The notes: generated from the letters alone by a model not told the origin. A stretch of 16,914 nucleotides of DNA from Opitutaceae bacterium (GCA_025352845.1 JANXSC010000326.1:1-16914), one strand, 5' to 3'. Positions 5,975 through 14,891 are shown, numbered from the stretch's first letter. Translations and numbers: made by a program.

Positions 5975-8302
5975 ATGAAAACTTTCCTTCCGCTTTTCTG
6001 CGCCGCGTTGGTGATCCCGCTCGCGCCCGGCCGCGCTGCCGAACCGATCTTGCCTGTCGTGTCGCACGTCGAGTGGCAGCCGCTCTCCGCGCAAATCAAG
6101 CGCGTGATTGAGGCACTGGAGTATCAGGGCGCGCCGCTGCCCGCGGCGGCGCGGCGCGGGTTGGAACAAATTTCGCCCACCGCCGCAGACGCCGCCACGC
6201 GCGCGCAGGAGATTCTGGATCGGCATTGCCTGTTCTTCGTCACCATCAACCCGGAGATGCGCGTGAAGGTCGCCGCTGGCCCGGCGAAACCGGAATTGGC
6301 CGAGCAGGGCTGGCGCGCGTTTCTCGTGAAGGTGCAGAACGAGGCCGGCACCACGGCAACGCTCCGCGCGACGAGCCCGAACGCCCTGCGGCTTTTCAAT
6401 TCACCCGCCGACGATGTGCCGGGCCGCTGGCTGGAGTTGCAGATGTTCGACGCGCAACCACTCCGCGCCGCGCTCAGTGGACTCGAACTCGAATACCGGA
6501 TCATCCAGCTCTACAGCCGCGATGCCGGCCGGCGGGAGGTGAAATTTTCCTTCGACGTCGGCCAGGGCACGCAGGACCTCGGGTTCCGTAACGAGACCGA
6601 TATTTTGTTCCGCTGCGAACCCGCGCACGCCGTCACGCTGCGCGTCCGCGACGAAAACAACCAGCCGACCACCGCCGCCTTCGTCATCCGCGATCGGCAG
6701 AAGCGCGTTTATCCATCGCCGGCGAAACGGCTCGCACCGGACTTCGCGTTTCACCCGCAGATCTACCGCGCCGATGGCGAGGAGTTGCGGCTGCCGGCGG
6801 GTGATTACGTCGTGGAGTTTCAGCGCGGCCCCGAGTCGATCGCGAAGACCATGAATCTCACCGTCGCGCCGCGCGCGCAGCAGTGGGCTTTCAAGGTCGA
6901 GCGCTGGATCGATCCGTCGCTCACGGGCTGGTGGTCCGGCGATCATCACATCCATGCGGCGGGTTGCGCGCACTACGTGAATCCCACGGAGGGCGTGCAC
7001 GCGCCCGACATGATGCGGCACTGTCTCGGCGAGGATTTGAAGGTCGGCACCAACCTCACCTGGGGCCCGTGCTTCGATTATCAGAAACAGTTTTTCACCG
7101 GCGTGGACGACAAGGTCTCCACGTTTCCCTACCTCCTGCGCTACGATGTCGAGGTGAGCGGATTCGGCTCCCACCAGAGCGGCCACCTCTGCCTGCTGCG
7201 ACTCAAGGACCAGATGTATCCCGGCGGCGACTCAACCACGCACTGGCCGACGCTCGGGCTGAACACGCTGCGCTGGGCGAAAAAACAGGGCGCGCTCGTC
7301 GGCCCCGCGCACTCCGGCTGGGGCCTCCAGCCGATCGCGTCCGGCAGCAGTGAAGCGGCGAACAGCAAAAATTCCGGCGAGGTGCGCACCGTCGCCGACG
7401 CGCTGCCGAACTACGTCGTCCCGCCGTTCAACGGCATCGGCGCCAACGAATACATCGTCGATGTCACGCATCTCGTCCCCGGTCCCGATGGCCAGCTCGT
7501 GCCTGCCGTGGATTTCATTTCGACGGTGGACACGCCCTACACCTGGGAACTCAACATCTGGTATCACACCCTCAACGTGGGTTTCCGCACGCGCATCAGC
7601 GGTGAAACCGATTTCCCCTGCATCTACGGCGAGCGCGTCGGTCTCGGCCGCAGCTATGTGCAGTTGCCCGCGAAATGGACCTTCGAGGATTGGTGCGAGG
7701 GCATCCGCGCCGGCCGGAACTATGTCGGCGACGGCAAGAGCCACCTCATGAATTTCAAGGCCGCGAGCGGCTCGTTCACCGTGGCCATGGGTGAAAGCGG
7801 CAGCGAACTTCGCCTCGCGCAGCCCGGAAAAATCCGCACCACCGCGCGCGTCGCCGCGCGGCTCAACCCCGAGCCTTCGCCCGAAATCAAGCGCCGCCCC
7901 GTGAACGCGAAACCCTACTGGGACATCGAGCGCGCGCGCATTGGCGACTCGCGCGAGGTCGCGGTCGAGCTCCTCGTGAACGGTTATCCGGTGGCGAAGA
8001 AAAATATTCCCGCCGACGGCCGCGTGCAGGACGTGGAGTTCGACGCGACCATCGAGCGCAGCAGTTGGGTCGCGCTGCGCATCCTCCCCTCGTCGCACAC
8101 CAACCCGATCTTCGTCGTCGTGGGCGACCAGCCGATTCGTGCGTCGCGGCGCAGTGCGGAATGGTGCCTCGCCGGCGTGGACCGCTGCTGGTCGCAGAAG
8201 GAGCGTTTCATCAAGGCCGAGGAGATGTCCGACGCCAAGGCAGCCTACGCGCACGCGCGCGAGGTCTATCGGCAGCGAATCGCCGAAAGCACGGTGGAAT
8301 AG
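5975..8302 (+). CDS. Exported CehA/McbA-family metallohydrolase-like protein (PHP-type domain)
   Basis: Predicted secreted 775-residue protein. The ATG at 5975 gives a classic signal peptide (MKTFLPLFCAALVIPL, with cleavage near GRAAEP), whereas upstream in-frame starts would bury it. Residues about 25-310 look like beta-rich accessory domains. The PHP-like metal-binding domain starts at WWSGDHHIHAAGC (GDHHIH, 322-327). It continues through PAHSGWG (444-450), GETDFP (543-548) and AGRNYVGDGKSHL (about 579-591), the motif order of CehA/McbA-type proteins. CehA and McbA themselves are carbamate hydrolases, but this large exported subgroup has no assigned substrate, so hydrolysis is inference. 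A further beta-rich C-terminal region follows (about 600-740). It is transcribed toward pyrH, 107 bp away. Confidence 0.87.
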   Translation: MKTFLPLFCAALVIPLAPGRAAEPILPVVSHVEWQPLSAQIKRVIEALEYQGAPLPAAARRGLEQISPTAADAATRAQEILDRHCLFFVTINPEMRVKVAAGPAKPELAEQGWRAFLVKVQNEAGTTATLRATSPNALRLFNSPADDVPGRWLELQMFDAQPLRAALSGLELEYRIIQLYSRDAGRREVKFSFDVGQGTQDLGFRNETDILFRCEPAHAVTLRVRDENNQPTTAAFVIRDRQKRVYPSPAKRLAPDFAFHPQIYRADGEELRLPAGDYVVEFQRGPESIAKTMNLTVAPRAQQWAFKVERWIDPSLTGWWSGDHHIHAAGCAHYVNPTEGVHAPDMMRHCLGEDLKVGTNLTWGPCFDYQKQFFTGVDDKVSTFPYLLRYDVEVSGFGSHQSGHLCLLRLKDQMYPGGDSTTHWPTLGLNTLRWAKKQGALVGPAHSGWGLQPIASGSSEAANSKNSGEVRTVADALPNYVVPPFNGIGANEYIVDVTHLVPGPDGQLVPAVDFISTVDTPYTWELNIWYHTLNVGFRTRISGETDFPCIYGERVGLGRSYVQLPAKWTFEDWCEGIRAGRNYVGDGKSHLMNFKAASGSFTVAMGESGSELRLAQPGKIRTTARVAARLNPEPSPEIKRRPVNAKPYWDIERARIGDSREVAVELLVNGYPVAKKNIPADGRVQDVEFDATIERSSWVALRILPSSHTNPIFVVVGDQPIRASRRSAEWCLAGVDRCWSQKERFIKAEEMSDAKAAYAHAREVYRQRIAESTVE

Positions 8303-8409
8303 TTTCACCCGCGCCATCGTGCGCACCGCCCGAGTCTCAACCGGGGATGGATCGCGGCCGCGCATCTCGGGCATTGACGCGGATTTTTCGGAGTCGTTTC
8401 CTGACCGCC

Positions 8410-9147
8410 ATGCCTCACTCCAAGCCCGATGCCCGTCCGAAATACAAGCGAGTCGTCCTCAAACTCTCCGGCGAGGTCCTTCGCGGCGGCAAATCCGGCG
8501 ACCCGATCGACGCCGCCACCCTCGACCGCACCTGCGCCCAGGTGAAGGAAATCCACGACCTCGGCGTGCAGGTCTGCGTCGTGATCGGCGGCGGGAATAT
8601 TTTCCGCGGCCTCGACGGCTCCCAGCGCGGCGTGGACCGCACGACCGGCGACTACATGGGCATGCTCGCCACCGTCATCAACGGCCTCGCGCTCATGGAT
8701 TGCCTCGAAAAACTCGGCGTCAGCACGCGCGTGCAGTCCGCCATCCCGATGAACCAGATTGCCGAGCCGTTCATCCTACGACGCGCGATGCGCCACTTGC
8801 AGAAAAAGCGCGTCGTCATCTTCGTCGCCGGCACCGGCAACCCGTATTTCTCGACCGACACCACCGCCGCCCTCCGCGCCTCCGAGCTCCACGCCGACAT
8901 CATCATGAAGGCCACCAAGGTCGACGGCATCTACGACAAGGATCCGAAGAAGCACGCCGACGCCGTGAAATACGAGGAGCTCACCTTCATCGACGCGCTC
9001 AAGCAGCGTCTCAACGTCATGGACTCAACCGCGTTCTCCCTCTGCATGGACAACAACGTGCCCATCCTCGTCTTCGATCTCGGCGACGAACACGCCATCC
9101 GCAAAGCGATCATGGGCGAGAAAATTGGCACGCTGGTGCGGAACTGA
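8410..9147 (+). CDS. pyrH: UMP kinase
   Basis: Cytoplasmic hexameric amino-acid-kinase-fold enzyme that converts UMP and ATP to UDP. The 245-residue protein has KLSGE (18-22), GGGNIFRG (60-67), DRTTGDYMGMLATVING (split around 76-92), GTGNPYFSTDTTAALRA (141-157) and KATKVDGIYDKDP (168-180), all canonical for PyrH. The frame is open far upstream. The ATG at 8410 was chosen because the conserved core (YKRVVLKLSGE) begins 11 residues later, matching family length. There is no strong Shine-Dalgarno. TTGACG at 8374-8379 is a possible -35-like word, but no good -10 follows. In many bacteria pyrH follows tsf; here it follows an exported protein gene. Confidence 0.97.
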   Translation: MPHSKPDARPKYKRVVLKLSGEVLRGGKSGDPIDAATLDRTCAQVKEIHDLGVQVCVVIGGGNIFRGLDGSQRGVDRTTGDYMGMLATVINGLALMDCLEKLGVSTRVQSAIPMNQIAEPFILRRAMRHLQKKRVVIFVAGTGNPYFSTDTTAALRASELHADIIMKATKVDGIYDKDPKKHADAVKYEELTFIDALKQRLNVMDSTAFSLCMDNNVPILVFDLGDEHAIRKAIMGEKIGTLVRN

Positions 9148-9158
9148 TTTCTCTCCGC

Positions 9159-9181
9159 GTAGGACGCGTGGCTTGCACGCG
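9159..9181 (+). repeat. GTAG-footed hairpin (REP-like) after pyrH
   Basis: GTAG at 9159-9162 is followed by a 6-bp perfect stem CGCGTG/CACGCG (9165-9170/9176-9181) with a GCTTG loop. The GTAG foot resembles the REP elements at 3353-3895, but the stem differs. It starts 11 bp after the pyrH stop. Confidence 0.5.
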
Positions 9182-9203
9182 CCGCTCCGGGCAATTTCAC
9201 CAC

Positions 9204-9224
9204 GGCGTCTGCAAGACAGACGCC
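9204..9224. repeat. 8-bp perfect hairpin between pyrH and the oxidoreductase gene
   Basis: GGCGTCTG (9204-9211) and CAGACGCC (9217-9224) pair perfectly around a 5-nt loop. CTATTT follows, which is too weak a T-run for a confident intrinsic terminator, although it could attenuate or protect the pyrH transcript. No GTAG foot is present. Confidence 0.6.
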
Positions 9225-9284
9225 CTATTTGGCATGCTCCACCGCGGGGATTGCGCGCGCACTGCGATCCGCCACGATTTCCCC

Positions 9285-10274
9285 ATGGCCAAAATCAACT
9301 GGGGCATCCTCGGCACGGCGAAGATCGCGGTGAACAAGGTCATACCCGCGCTGCAAAAATCCTCGCTCGGTGCCGTGGTCGCCATCGCCTCCCGCGATGC
9401 CGCCAAGGCCGGCGCGGTCGCCACGCAACTCGGCATCCCGCGCGCCCACGATTCCTACGAGGCGCTGCTCGCCGATCCCGGCATCGATGCCGTTTACATC
9501 CCGCTGCCGAATCACCTCCACGTCCCGTGGTCACTCCAGGCCCTCGCCGCCGGCAAGCACGTGCTCTGCGAAAAACCGATTGCGCTCCACGCCCGCGAGG
9601 CCGCCGAACTCGCCGCCGCCGCGACGAAATATCCGCAGCTGAAAATCATGGAGGCCTTCATGTATCGCTTCCACCCGCAGTGGCTCCGCGCCCGCGAGAT
9701 CACCGCGGGCGGCGGCATCGGCGAACTGCGCGCGATGCACAGCCATTTCTCCTACTGGAACGTCGACCCGAACAACATCCGCAACCAAGGCGCCATCGGC
9801 GGCGGTGGCATGATGGACATCGGCTGCTACTGCGTGTCGTTCGCGCGCTGGCTCTACGGCACCGAACCGCGCCGCGTGCTCGGCCTCGTCGAAATGGATC
9901 CCGCGTTCGGCACCGACCGGCTCGCCTCGGGCCTCCTCGATTTCGGCCGCGGCACCGCGACGTTCACCTGCTCCACCCAGCTCTCGCCCTTTCAACGCGC
10001 GAACATCTTCGGCACCGAGGGCCGCCTCGAAATCGAGATTCCCTGCAACGCCCCGCCCGACAAGCCCACGCGATTGTGGCACCAGCGCGGCGCAACCATC
10101 ACGGAAATCGCCTTCGAGATCTGCGACCAATACACGCTGCAAGCCGACGCCTTCGCCCGCGCCATCCTCAACGACACTCCCGTCCCCACCCCGCTCGCCG
10201 ACGCCGTCGGCAACATGCGCACCATAGAAGCCCTCCTCGCCAGCGCCCGCTCGGGCACGTGGCTCACGCCGTAA
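9285..10274 (+). CDS. Gfo/Idh/MocA-family NAD(P)-dependent oxidoreductase
   Basis: The 329-residue protein has the two-domain architecture of this family. The N-terminal Rossmann fold carries a GILGTAKIA dinucleotide-binding turn (7-15), VYIPLPNHLHVPW and the catalytic-lysine motif CEKPIA (95-100). The C-terminal domain carries GGGMMDIGCYCVSFARWLYG (173-192) and the late segment YTLQADAFARAIL. Members oxidise or reduce sugars, inositols and related polyols. The substrate cannot be told here. The start is ATG 9285, since the upstream open frame overlaps pyrH out of frame and is spurious. It stands alone on the plus strand, converging with vapBC. Confidence 0.93.
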   Translation: MAKINWGILGTAKIAVNKVIPALQKSSLGAVVAIASRDAAKAGAVATQLGIPRAHDSYEALLADPGIDAVYIPLPNHLHVPWSLQALAAGKHVLCEKPIALHAREAAELAAAATKYPQLKIMEAFMYRFHPQWLRAREITAGGGIGELRAMHSHFSYWNVDPNNIRNQGAIGGGGMMDIGCYCVSFARWLYGTEPRRVLGLVEMDPAFGTDRLASGLLDFGRGTATFTCSTQLSPFQRANIFGTEGRLEIEIPCNAPPDKPTRLWHQRGATITEIAFEICDQYTLQADAFARAILNDTPVPTPLADAVGNMRTIEALLASARSGTWLTP

Positions 10275-10390
10275 GCATGCACTGGAAGCCAATCCGGCAA
10301 TCTTCTCTGCCAGAGTCACCATTGGTGCGGTGGCACGGGCGGACTCATCCGATTTTCGCGAGTGGTCAGCGGTTCACCTCAATTCCTCGC

Positions 10391-10807
10391 CTATCCCTGC
10401 CAGTTCTCGACGCTGAGTCCCGGCACGCGGGAAAATTCCCTCGTGTTATGCGTCACAAATGTCGCGCCCATCGCCAGCGCGTGTCCCGCCAGCAGCGCAT
10501 CATACGTCCCGATGGGCTGGGCGTTGGGTTTCAGGTTGGCGAGGAAGGCGCGCACAAACCCGGTCTCTCTCGCCGCCGCCTCATCGAATGCCTCCACGTG
10601 GGGAAACACCCCCTTCAATCGCGCGATACGCTCACGAAACGTCGCGAACTCGGGCCGTTTGGCCGCGACGTATTCCAACTCCATCACCACGATGGCCGAC
10701 AGCCGGCAGTCGGGCAGCGCTTCCTCCAGTCGATCCAGCAAGCGCGCATCTTCCGCCCGATCCCGCAGGTAGCGGGAGAACACAGTCGTGTCCGGCAGGA
10801 AAATCAT
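10391..10807 (-). CDS. vapC: VapC-type PIN-domain toxin
   Basis: Predicted PIN-fold ribonuclease, the toxin of a type II toxin-antitoxin pair that cleaves RNA (often tRNA or rRNA) when freed. The 138-residue protein has the acidic active-site residues in expected places: Asp6 (LPDTTVFS), Glu43 (VVMELEYV) and Asp103 (GTYDALLAGHAL), followed by ATFVTHNTREFSRVPGL. The second position of the usual DTN motif is kept but Asn is replaced by Thr8. The ATG (10807-10805) overlaps the antitoxin's TGA by four bases (ATGA), giving translational coupling. The gene appears intact. It converges with the Gfo/Idh/MocA gene, with 116 bp between them and no clear terminator. Confidence 0.92.
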   Translation of the reverse strand: MIFLPDTTVFSRYLRDRAEDARLLDRLEEALPDCRLSAIVVMELEYVAAKRPEFATFRERIARLKGVFPHVEAFDEAAARETGFVRAFLANLKPNAQPIGTYDALLAGHALAMGATFVTHNTREFSRVPGLSVENWQG

Positions 10808-11013
10808 TTCGTGTGATCGGGAAAATCAGGCGCAGAGCCCCGCAACGCCTGCAGCGCTTTCAGCCGCTTTGCCTCGGCCGCCGGGTCGGTGACCATAAAG
10901 CCCGTGCCCATCGGGGTCACGCGATACGATTTCATTTTCACGTTGAGCGAACGCGGCAGCCGCAGCGCCTTGGAATTGCCGGCCATGAAGACTTTCGCGA
11001 TGACGGAGTGCAT
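10804..11013 (-). CDS. vapB: VapB-type antitoxin (AbrB/SpoVT fold)
   Basis: The 69-residue protein starts MHSVIAKVFMAGNSKALRLP, the typical swapped-hairpin AbrB DNA-binding N-terminus of VapB (MAGNSKALRLPRSL at 10-23). A C-terminal tail (about 45-69) would wrap the toxin. It is expected to neutralise VapC and repress its own operon. The ATG at 11013 is the only good start. A TTGACA word lies upstream on the minus strand (11047-11042), 28 bp before the ATG, but no well-spaced -10 accompanies it, so the promoter is only suggestive. The 84 bp to the next gene contain nothing else recognised. Confidence 0.9.
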   Translation of the reverse strand: MHSVIAKVFMAGNSKALRLPRSLNVKMKSYRVTPMGTGFMVTDPAAEAKRLKALQALRGSAPDFPDHTK

Positions 11014-11097
11014 GTGCTCACGCTGTATCTACGAAGGGCCGTGTCAACGCCCTCCTGGCCCGGTCTCCGTGTGGTTCGGCGTGGTCCGGCCGAAATC

Positions 11098-11400
11098 CTA
11101 CTGCAGCGCCTTGCGAATCGAAGCTGGATCCTGTCGCAGCGGCAGCACGGCGGCGACGGCGATCGTCTCGCCGTCGAAAAGATAAAAAATGCCAAACGGA
11201 AATCACCGGGCGACCAGATCACGATACTCGCCGTGCGACTTCCGGCCGGCTTCGGGCGCGCGTTGGATCGCCGCCATCGCCGCATCGGTGCGGCTGAGAA
11301 ACGCCGCGCCCAACCCCGGCGCGATGGCCACATATTCGGCGATCACCGCGGCGAGATCACGCTCGGCCCGAGAGCGGACGATCAGCCGGGGCCGTTTCAC
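11098..11400 (-). pseudogene. RelE/ParE-type toxin gene interrupted by in-frame TGA
   Basis: From a GTG at 11400 the frame reads VKRPRLIVRSRAERDLA, then APGLGAAFLSRTDAAMAAIQRAPEAG and SHGEYRDLVAR. A TGA (11205-11203, codon 66) follows. Without frame change it continues FPFGIFYLFDGETIAVAAVL and PLRQDPASIRKALQ to TAG at 11100-11098. The 100-position fusion matches the full RelE/ParE toxin fold and length. Arg normally occupies the stop position (RRFPFGIFY), so CGA to TGA is a single-base explanation. The lost C-terminal half contains strands needed for activity, so the toxin should be dead. The GTG start overlaps the antitoxin stop (GTGA), as in an intact module. Confidence 0.87.
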
Positions 11401-11615
11401 GACGCGGCCAGCCGGCGCCTCACGTCCTCCCAGGGACTGCCCTCGGCGGGATTCGCCACATACTCCGCGTAGCGGCAATCCAGCTCAGACTTCACCGAGC
11501 CGGAAAGCGGAATTCCATTCGGATGGCTGGCAAGTTCGTCCCAAAGGTCTTCCACGAGGAGAAGTTTTTCGGCAAACGACAGGTCGCGCAACGCGGGGGC
11601 GGCACCGGAATTCAT
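11397..11615 (-). CDS. Addiction-module antitoxin (PF09720-like)
   Basis: The 72-residue protein contains ALRDLSFAEKLLLVEDLWDE and a C-terminal PAEGSPWEDVRRRLAAS. This is the pattern of the short unstable antitoxins ('putative addiction module component') that pair with RelE/ParE toxins. It has no obvious DNA-binding domain. The ATG at 11615 is clear and the TGA overlaps the toxin GTG. It is intact although its partner toxin has a nonsense codon, which is the expected order of loss if toxin function is released first. It lies just downstream of the nSTAND-WD40 remnant on the same strand. Confidence 0.87.
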   Translation of the reverse strand: MNSGAAPALRDLSFAEKLLLVEDLWDELASHPNGIPLSGSVKSELDCRYAEYVANPAEGSPWEDVRRRLAAS

Positions 11616-11674
11616 GGCGGAAAATTAGCCGGGTGAATTGCCGTTGTAAGCCGCCGGTGGCCTCGCGATCGGGC

Positions 11675-14600
11675 TCACGCCGCCCATGAGGGCGCGCGCC
11701 AGAGGTGCAGTGTCCTCGCCGGTCCATACACTATGCCGAGAGTCTTGCCGTTCGGTGAAAAGGAAAACGTGAATCCGGTGATAGTTGCGTTGCCGGTTCC
11801 CTCTCCCTCCAACGTCAGCAAAGTCTCCCAGTTTGCCATATCGAAGATTTTGACCGCCTCGAATCCGCCGCCTTGGACAGCAAGGCGATCTCCGTCCGGC
11901 GAAAACGCCGCGCCATGCATCCCCTGAACGAAGCCGCGCAGCGTTGCGATTGTTGTCTTGCCGGCGACGAGGCTCCGAACCTCGGTGATACCGCGACTGG
12001 AGGCGATGGCGATTCGTGTGCCGTCGGCGGAGAACGCCGGCTTTCCCGCTCCCAATTCTCCCGACTCGACGATTTGTCCTGAAGCCAAGTCAATCACCGC
12101 GTGCCCCACGGTCAAACCCGAGACGAGGAGCTTGCGCTGATCGGGGGATACCGCGCCACGCACCGCGCCTAGCAAGACCGGGATGGGAAAAACCCGGGTT
12201 CGTTCGCCGGTCTCGACGCTCCATTCTTCGATGGTGGACCATCTTTGTTCCCGGCCCCGGGCGATCAGGAGTTTGGTGCCGTCGCCAAGGAAGGCGATCG
12301 GCACGGCCGTATTCGCAGGAAACGGCAATTCGCGCGTCGTCGTTGGGCGGGTCCAATCCCAAATCTCCATAATCCCATTTTTGGCTATTAACACGACGGA
12401 CGTGCCGGTCCGAGCTAGCACGGCGCCGACACACGGTGTCGTGGTTGCCAAATCCACCTTGCCTTGGAAGGTCTCGCCTCCCCGTCATTCAATTCGACCA
12501 TCGTCGTCAACCGTGATAACCGCTTCGCCGTCGTCGGCGTAGCGCCAAGACTGAATGGATCGCGGGATGGTCGCGAACGCCTGTTTCGCCCGTGTCGCCG
12601 ATGTGTCCCACAGGTAAACCTCTCCGTCTTTGCTGCCGCTCGCCAGCGTCCCATTGTCCGGCAACAACGCGAGCGACCAGACCTCGAGTTTGTGACCGCG
12701 CAGGGTCTTGAGCAGCCGGCGAGTTTCGACATCCCACAGCCGGACCGTCTGATCGCCGCTGGCCGTTGCGAGCGTCTTGCCATCGGGCCAGAACACGAGG
12801 GACTGCACAAACCTGCGGTGGCCTTCGAGGGTGCCAAGTTGCTTTCCGGACTCGACATCCCACAGGCGAACCGGCGCTTCCTGAAAGCCGGGCGCGGCGG
12901 CCAGCAATCGTCCCTCGGGCGAAAAGGCCAGCGCCGTGACTCGTTGTTCGGCCCCCTTCGCTTTCCATTTTTCCTGCCCAGTGGTCAAATCGACCACGCG
13001 AACGAAGCTGTCAAAGGACACGTGCGCCGCCGTAGTCATCTCAGCCGTCGCGGCGAACGGCACGTGCTGCACACCAATAATGTTGCCCACGGGCGTCGGG
13101 AAACCGGCCAATTTTTTCCCCGTCGGCGACCCGCCAGCGCGCGATTTCGTCGCTCGCGCCGACGCCAAAGGCCACCAGTTGCTGGCCGTCGGCCGAAAAA
13201 GCCAATCTGGCGCAAAGTTGGTTGAGGGTGAGTTCGACTACGCTGCGTCGCGTCGCAGTATTCCACAGCACCACGCGGAACTGGGGATTCGGTGTCGCCG
13301 ACCCAATCGTCGTCGTGATCGCCAGCAATGGCTCGCGCGGTGAAAAGGCGACGTAAACGTAACCGTCGCCGGCGGGGACGCGGACCTCCTCCCGTGTTAG
13401 CAAATCGAAGAGAGACAGTCCGCCCTTCTCCACATCGCCGACCGCCAGCCATTTTCCGTCGGGCGAAGCGGCCAGCGATCCGATGCGATTGCGATTTTGG
13501 GTGACGACAGACTGCGCATCGCTCTGGCAGAACTGCCAGAGGTAGCGCCACTCCCAGCCGCGCAAGTCTGTCTCGCCCTCTTTTGGCCGGTTCCGATTGA
13601 GGAGGTCCTGGGCGCGCCTGAGGTGGTCCACCGCGAGCGCCCGCTGCACGAGATTCATGTCGGCCGCGTAGGTCTTGCGGCGCGCGGCCAGTTCGTCGAC
13701 CTCGGCTTGCTTGCGCAAGGCCGCTTCGGCGCGCGCGCAGGGCTTCGGCCTCGGAGCGCAGGCGGGTTTGTTCACGCTCGGCTCGCACCGCCCGCCACGC
13801 CACCCAGCTCACCCCGGTCAAGCCGACGAGCAGCCCTGCCGCAATCGTGCGCGCGAGCCACATCCGGCGGCGCGTCACGCGCTCGCGTTGGTGCAACTGC
13901 TCCGTCGCCAGTCGCTGCTGGCGCACATCGCGACTCGCGCGGATGACTTCCGCGAGCACGTCGTGCGTCAGCTCCACGCGCTGCGTGCCGAGCCGGTCCT
14001 CGATGCGGAGCAACCGCCGCGTGACAAGGATATCGACGAGCGGGCGCGTGACTCCGGGAAACTCAAGCGAAGTCTCCAGCGCGAGATTGTCGCGGTAGCC
14101 GGATTTTGTGAGCAGGTGATCCTCGACGAAGGCACGCATCGCCTCGGGGAGGTCGGCCACGCTGCGCTCGTAAAATCGGTGAGGATTTCGCGGCGGTTGC
14201 CCGACACCTGCTCGGCGGTGATCTGCGCCTGACCGAGCGCGCGGCGGCGCTCGTTCAGCTCGCGACAGATGACGGAGAGCAGCGCCGGCTCGACTTCGAG
14301 TTCGGCGCGGCGCCCGGCCGAGCCGCCGCGTCCGCCGGACACGAATTCCACGATGCGCTCCGCCACGCCCTCGGCGAGAAGCTGCGGCGCGGGGCGCGTG
14401 ACGATCTCCAGCGCCTGCGTGCCGCTGAGACGTTTCAAGCGGAGGCGATTGTGCACAAGCGCCGGCATCTCCTGCTTCAAGCCCTTAAGGTGCGGCAGAA
14501 AATCTTCGCGCAAACTGAGAATGACCTGACACGACGGCTTGTCGTAATTGAACCGCAGCGGATCGCGCACACCGGCGTCGAGTTTCTCGCGCACCGCCGC

Positions 14601-14891
14601 CGGCGGGCGGTTTTCGACGAGACACGCCAGCTCCGCCAGAAACGCCCGCGACCGCTCGCGCCGCGCGTCGTCGGTGCGCCCGAGCGTGAAAATCTCCTCG
14701 AACTGGTCGAACGCCAGCACCGGTGTGAGCAGGCGGTTTTTCGCGCTCCAGATATCCACGTCCTTCCGGTGAAAATATTCCCACAGCGTCTCATCCGCGC
14801 TGAACGCCGGCGCCTCCGCCTTCGCCGCCGCAAACTCTGCCGTCAGCGCCACCTTCACCTGATCGGCCAACGTGACCTGGGCGTCCGGCAC
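11675..14891 (-). pseudogene. nSTAND NTPase-WD40 repeat protein, 5'-truncated with multiple lesions
   Basis: Remnant of a large multidomain protein. The 5' part encodes a STAND-type NTPase segment with the Walker B-like RLLTPVLAFDQFEEIFTLG (about 14732-14678), but the upstream Walker A is missing. Then come a winged-helix-like region, a membrane segment (MWLARTIAAGLLVGLTGVSW, about 13865-13800), a coiled coil and an RGWEWRYLWQ linker. WD40 repeats run to the end, for example EGHRRFVQSLVFWPDGKTLA and TVRLWDVE. Continuity of homology shows four lesions: a missing base in the A-run 14172-14175; a net -2/+1 change in the GC run 13729-13738; an extra base in the T-run 13112-13117; and a TGA at 12487-12485 where TGG (IEWRGGE) is likely. 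Intact relatives act in signalling or phage-defence-type roles. The 5' end meets an IS remnant. Confidence 0.88.

Noticed and set aside
9204..9230. Intrinsic terminator for pyrH
   Set aside because: The stem is good, but CTATTT is not a convincing U-tract and the hairpin resembles the other dispersed repeats. It was listed as a repeat instead.
3488..12487. TGA reassigned to Trp (two internal TGA codons fall where Trp is expected)
   Set aside because: aroA, cmk, pyrH and others end at TGA in normal places, including tight TGATG and ATGA overlaps with the next gene. One internal stop is TAA and another TGA falls at an expected Arg.
12464..13225. Plus-strand open frame of 253 codons opposite the WD40 region
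   Set aside because: The minus strand here encodes clear WD40 repeats, so the plus frame is a shadow.
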